Assembly: GCA_005406025.1 (NCBI GenBank)
Contig: BGZK01001195.1
Location: forward strand, 124,001 to 188,000
Direction of reading: 5' to 3'
Origin: Eumeta japonica
Taxonomy: Eukaryota; Arthropoda; Insecta; Lepidoptera; Psychidae
Length of the DNA: 64,000 nt
Shown: one piece after another, positions 61,520 through 64,000 of the stretch
Numbering within the stretch: the first letter of the stretch is position 1
How the letters are laid out: each line of letters begins with the position of its first letter
Translations under genes and position numbers: made by a program
The notes under the pieces: model-generated
What the model was told of the DNA's origin: nothing
The model's database searches: none
What the model saw: the letters and a program-made list of their open reading frames with translations, nothing else

Positions 61520-62519
61520 ACTAAAATTAGTCGTTCTATTTTTTGATCCTACTTTGCACTTATTAAAGTCTTACCTTTAAGTCGCTTCTTTTATTGTTTT
61601 TGCATTGCAAAAGTGATTACAATCACTTTGGCAATACAAAATGAGACCTTAATAAGTGCAAAGTAGAATCAGTAAATAGAACTACTAATGAGTGACAGAT
61701 TAACGGAAGAAAGACATTACGAAATGAGGATTTCTTTCAAAAAGAAAGCTCTATATCGTCTAATGAACACCGCCTTAAGATCTACTACAATAGAAAGAAA
61801 AATTAGACGTCTTAGTCACACATGAGAGAGAGAGAGAGAGAGACTTGTGTAGACCGAGCTACTACAACAGGAACCAAGAAGAAGAGGCGACTATAGTACA
61901 GAGCAAAGCGGAAACTTAAATGGTTGTCGATGAAATTTGTCCAAGAAAATTGTCTAAATTTTCACCAAGCTGTGAAAGTAAATAATGAAAGATTGACTTA
62001 AGAAAAATCCATAAAGGATTTGTTTAAGAGCTCGACACCATCTACTCAAATCTGTTTTAAGTTCTTTTACAATAGAAAGTTATTCACATTTGGGAGACTC
62101 ACATAACAAAACAGTAGTTTTTACAACAGAAACCAAGAAGAATAAACAACATTAGCACAGAGTACTGTAGAAATTATAAAAGCTGCAGATGAACTATTCT
62201 AACTCTCAAAAATGGACGTCAAAGCCTTCACCAAGCAAAGGAAACGAAGAACGAAAGAGAAAAAGAAGGAAAATTTATTGACACACTATAGTATCTATTA
62301 CCTATCCCGAATCCAGTCTTTTGCTAAAAGTTGCACGAATACCAGCTGGCTCTACACTCCCGTCACTCCTAATCCATACTAGAACCTATAATCCTCCATA
62401 CAATTACGCTCCCTTCGGTATATCTGGACTTGTCCCTTTCAGTCATTGCGACTGGCTGAAGGTTGAGCGACGATGATGATGATGAGTAGAATCAGAAAAT
62501 AGAACTACAAATTTTAGTA
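61520..62519. mobile_element. Foldback MITE split by a later insertion
   Basis: The left end is ACTAAAATTAGTCGTTCTAT followed by TTTTTGATCCTACTTTGCAC. Its inverted partner is GTGCAAAGTAGAATCAG (61657-61673) followed by AAATAGAACTACTAA, with the true distal end at 62486-62519 (finishing AATTTTAGT). Removing 61689-62485 restores a continuous inverted repeat. Confidence 0.6.
61689..62485 (+). mobile_element. LINE-like insertion with 23-bp target duplication
   Basis: Ends in (GATGAT)n at 62472-62485, a tail typical of RTE-type LINEs. The flanking copies 61663-61685 and 62486-62508 (GTAGAATCAGTAAATAGAAC and GTAGAATCAGAAAATAGAAC, then TAC) are 22/23 identical. Inside, an ACCAAGAAGAA-centred block is seen twice (near 61872 and 62136), suggesting an internal duplication. 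A GA microsatellite is at 61824-61843. No intact ORF. Confidence 0.55.
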
Positions 62520-63153
62520 ATTATAAAAAAATATCCATAAAGTTTAGCGTTGAACAAGGATAAAATGATTTTTCGTTTTAAATACAAGGCGGCATGTGTA
62601 AATGTAATAGTAACAAGCATAAAAGATGTAAAAACTATACGCAAAAGTGATAAGAAGGAAGGATTTCAAATAAGACATCTTTTTAACATTGTTATGGAAA
62701 CTTTTGCAGTGTTTTTTGAAGCTTAAAGGAAAGTGGTAACTTATATTATAAAAAGTATATAGAATCTCGAATACAATCTGTCTTAGGTACTTAGTTCGAA
62801 GGTGTGTCACAATGTTTGGATATGCATTGTTTGTATTTTGTTGAAATAAAAAGCTTTTACCTTTTTTTTTTGTATTGTACTATATTAATCTTCAATACTA
62901 TTATACACTACTGTGGTGAACAAAAAATTATGGCGACAGATACAACCGGTATTTTAAAAGTGACAGACAGATGTAAGTTGTCAACATAATCTTGTATATC
63001 AATAGGCTACAATAAATAAAATGAATATGGATATTGAAGATGCAGTTAACATAACTATTACTCATTAACTATATATGTGTTGTCCATGTGATATCGTAAA
63101 AGAGTTTCTTTCGTAATCTGAACATTGTGTATTCTGGGCGACCTACTCCTCAG

Positions 63154-63248
63154 GTACAAAGATGTTCAGAAGCGTGAATATACAATATACGAAATGGGAC
63201 GGCTTGGCAGCACAGGGTTCCAAATGGCACGGACTTGTGCAAAGACGG
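63154..63248 (+). CDS. Candidate first coding exon of a gene leaving the window
   Basis: Acceptor ACTCCTCAG at 63153, then GTACAAAG and ATG at 63162 with A at -3. The frame runs MFRSVNIQYTKWDGLAAQ, then GSKWHGLVQRR, to a strong donor CGG|GTAAGT (63249) in phase 0. The coding part is 29 codons. I do not recognise the protein. Local GC content is raised. It may be the second exon of the transcript starting at 57.9-58.1 kb. The rest would lie beyond 64000. Confidence 0.4.
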
Positions 63249-64000
63249 GTAAGTGGCTTCGTGTAGCAACGTAAAATTGACCTCGACGCCATGTTTAAAG
63301 CCTATTCATCGGCGATTGTCCAATACAACAATATATGTAGACAAAATACTCACGTGCACGCAGTACACTCGGGAGTTTTCTCATAAGATGGGCTATAGTA
63401 ACTATCCTTCGGATGCACTAACGTCGAAATTACTAGGAGTCGAAATGATCATCATAACTGAAATCGGTCGGATGGGTATATAAATATATAAAGAGAGACA
63501 TTTTTGTATTCTCTGTGTATCCTGTTTCACTATTCCAAACTAAACTCTATTGACATAGTCAACGACATAAAAGATATAAGTTACGGCGAAAAATAAAACG
63601 GGCCGTCAAAAATATAGCTTCTCCGATTTATCTAGAAGTTAGTGTGTAGTTAAGCAAGATTATAATTTGATGGCAATTTGAGCAAAATATATTAAACGTC
63701 TGTGAAGCTAGTAAGGTCAAATGAGAAGAATCACTGAAACTCTTGCACTAAATTTAGTCTTCATTTAATACCAATTTAGTAACAAAACAATAAAATTTAG
63801 TACTCTAAAATATAAGCAAAAATTTGAAATACTGCCTATTAGCTTTACATTAAGCTAGCAGTGTCTACTATCTCATACTCCATGAAGGTCACAATATAGT
63901 ATAAACCGTTAGCACTGATATTTTTTATTGCTCAATCAGTGCTACCCATATATGAAATAAATACTATTTTTGAAGTGATAACTTTTTATGGGAGGGTAAA
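63249..64000. other. Right edge, probably intronic
   Basis: AT-rich; a frame at 63253-63483 has no domain. If the exon at 63154-63248 is real, this is its following intron. Confidence 0.35.

Noticed and set aside
61689..62485. Host exon because of the ACCAAGAAGAA blocks
   Set aside because: Flanking 23-bp duplications and the GATGAT tail indicate a retroelement insertion; no open frame.
1..64000. CRISPR array, bacterial operon or prophage
   Set aside because: No spacer-repeat periodicity, no ribosome-binding-site-led gene strings; introns and transposons are eukaryotic.

Overview
This 64-kb window looks like an insect nuclear genome, most probably Lepidoptera (moth or butterfly). It is AT-rich, its genes are split by introns with GT/AG ends, and it is full of decayed transposons: mariner, Helitron, R1-clade and RTE-type LINEs, tRNA-derived SINEs and several inverted-repeat elements. 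The Lepidoptera call is inference from the repeat types and gene style, not from a database match. There are no bacterial-type operons, no CRISPR arrays, and no rRNA or tRNA genes that I can support. Most open frames of 60-100 codons here are chance frames in AT-rich DNA.

Three genes are well supported. All encode small secreted or GPI-anchored Ly6/uPAR (three-finger) proteins of 146-149 residues. All share one layout: exon 1 is the signal peptide, exon 2 carries cysteines 1-5, exon 3 carries cysteines 6-10, the final Cys-Asn and a hydrophobic tail, and both introns are in phase 1. Gene A (+) has exons at 8665-8722, 35236-35421 and 36675-36871, with a 26.5-kb first intron. Gene B (-) has exons at 48264-48207, 48121-47960 and 45493-45264. 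Gene C (+) has exons at 51296-51341, 51432-51611 and 53150-53370. B and C are head to head, 3.0 kb apart. The window therefore holds part of a tandem Ly6 cluster.

Layout. 1-8.5 kb is a repeat graveyard: a decamer array, a Helitron relic with CTAG 3' ends, an RTE LINE tail and a 5'-truncated R1-clade LINE on the minus strand. 8.5-36.9 kb is gene A; its first intron holds two mariner relics, a hAT-like element with an 8-bp target duplication, SINEs, MITEs and some less AT-rich patches of unknown role. 37-45 kb is intergenic with repeats. 45.2-48.3 kb is gene B, with a nearly full-length mariner in its second intron. 48.7-50.8 kb is almost all nested repeats. 51.3-53.4 kb is gene C. 53.4-57.9 kb is AT-rich and includes a pogo/Tigger-like MITE. 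At 57.9-58.13 kb there is a CpG-rich segment ending in a good splice donor, and at 63.15-63.25 kb a candidate coding exon; together they may be the 5' end of a fourth gene running off the right edge. Between them lie a second copy of one mariner family, an RTE tail and a foldback element split by a LINE-like insertion.

Functionally, insect Ly6 proteins are small cell-surface or secreted modulators of channels, septate-junction assembly and receptor trafficking. Which role each of these three has cannot be read from the sequence.
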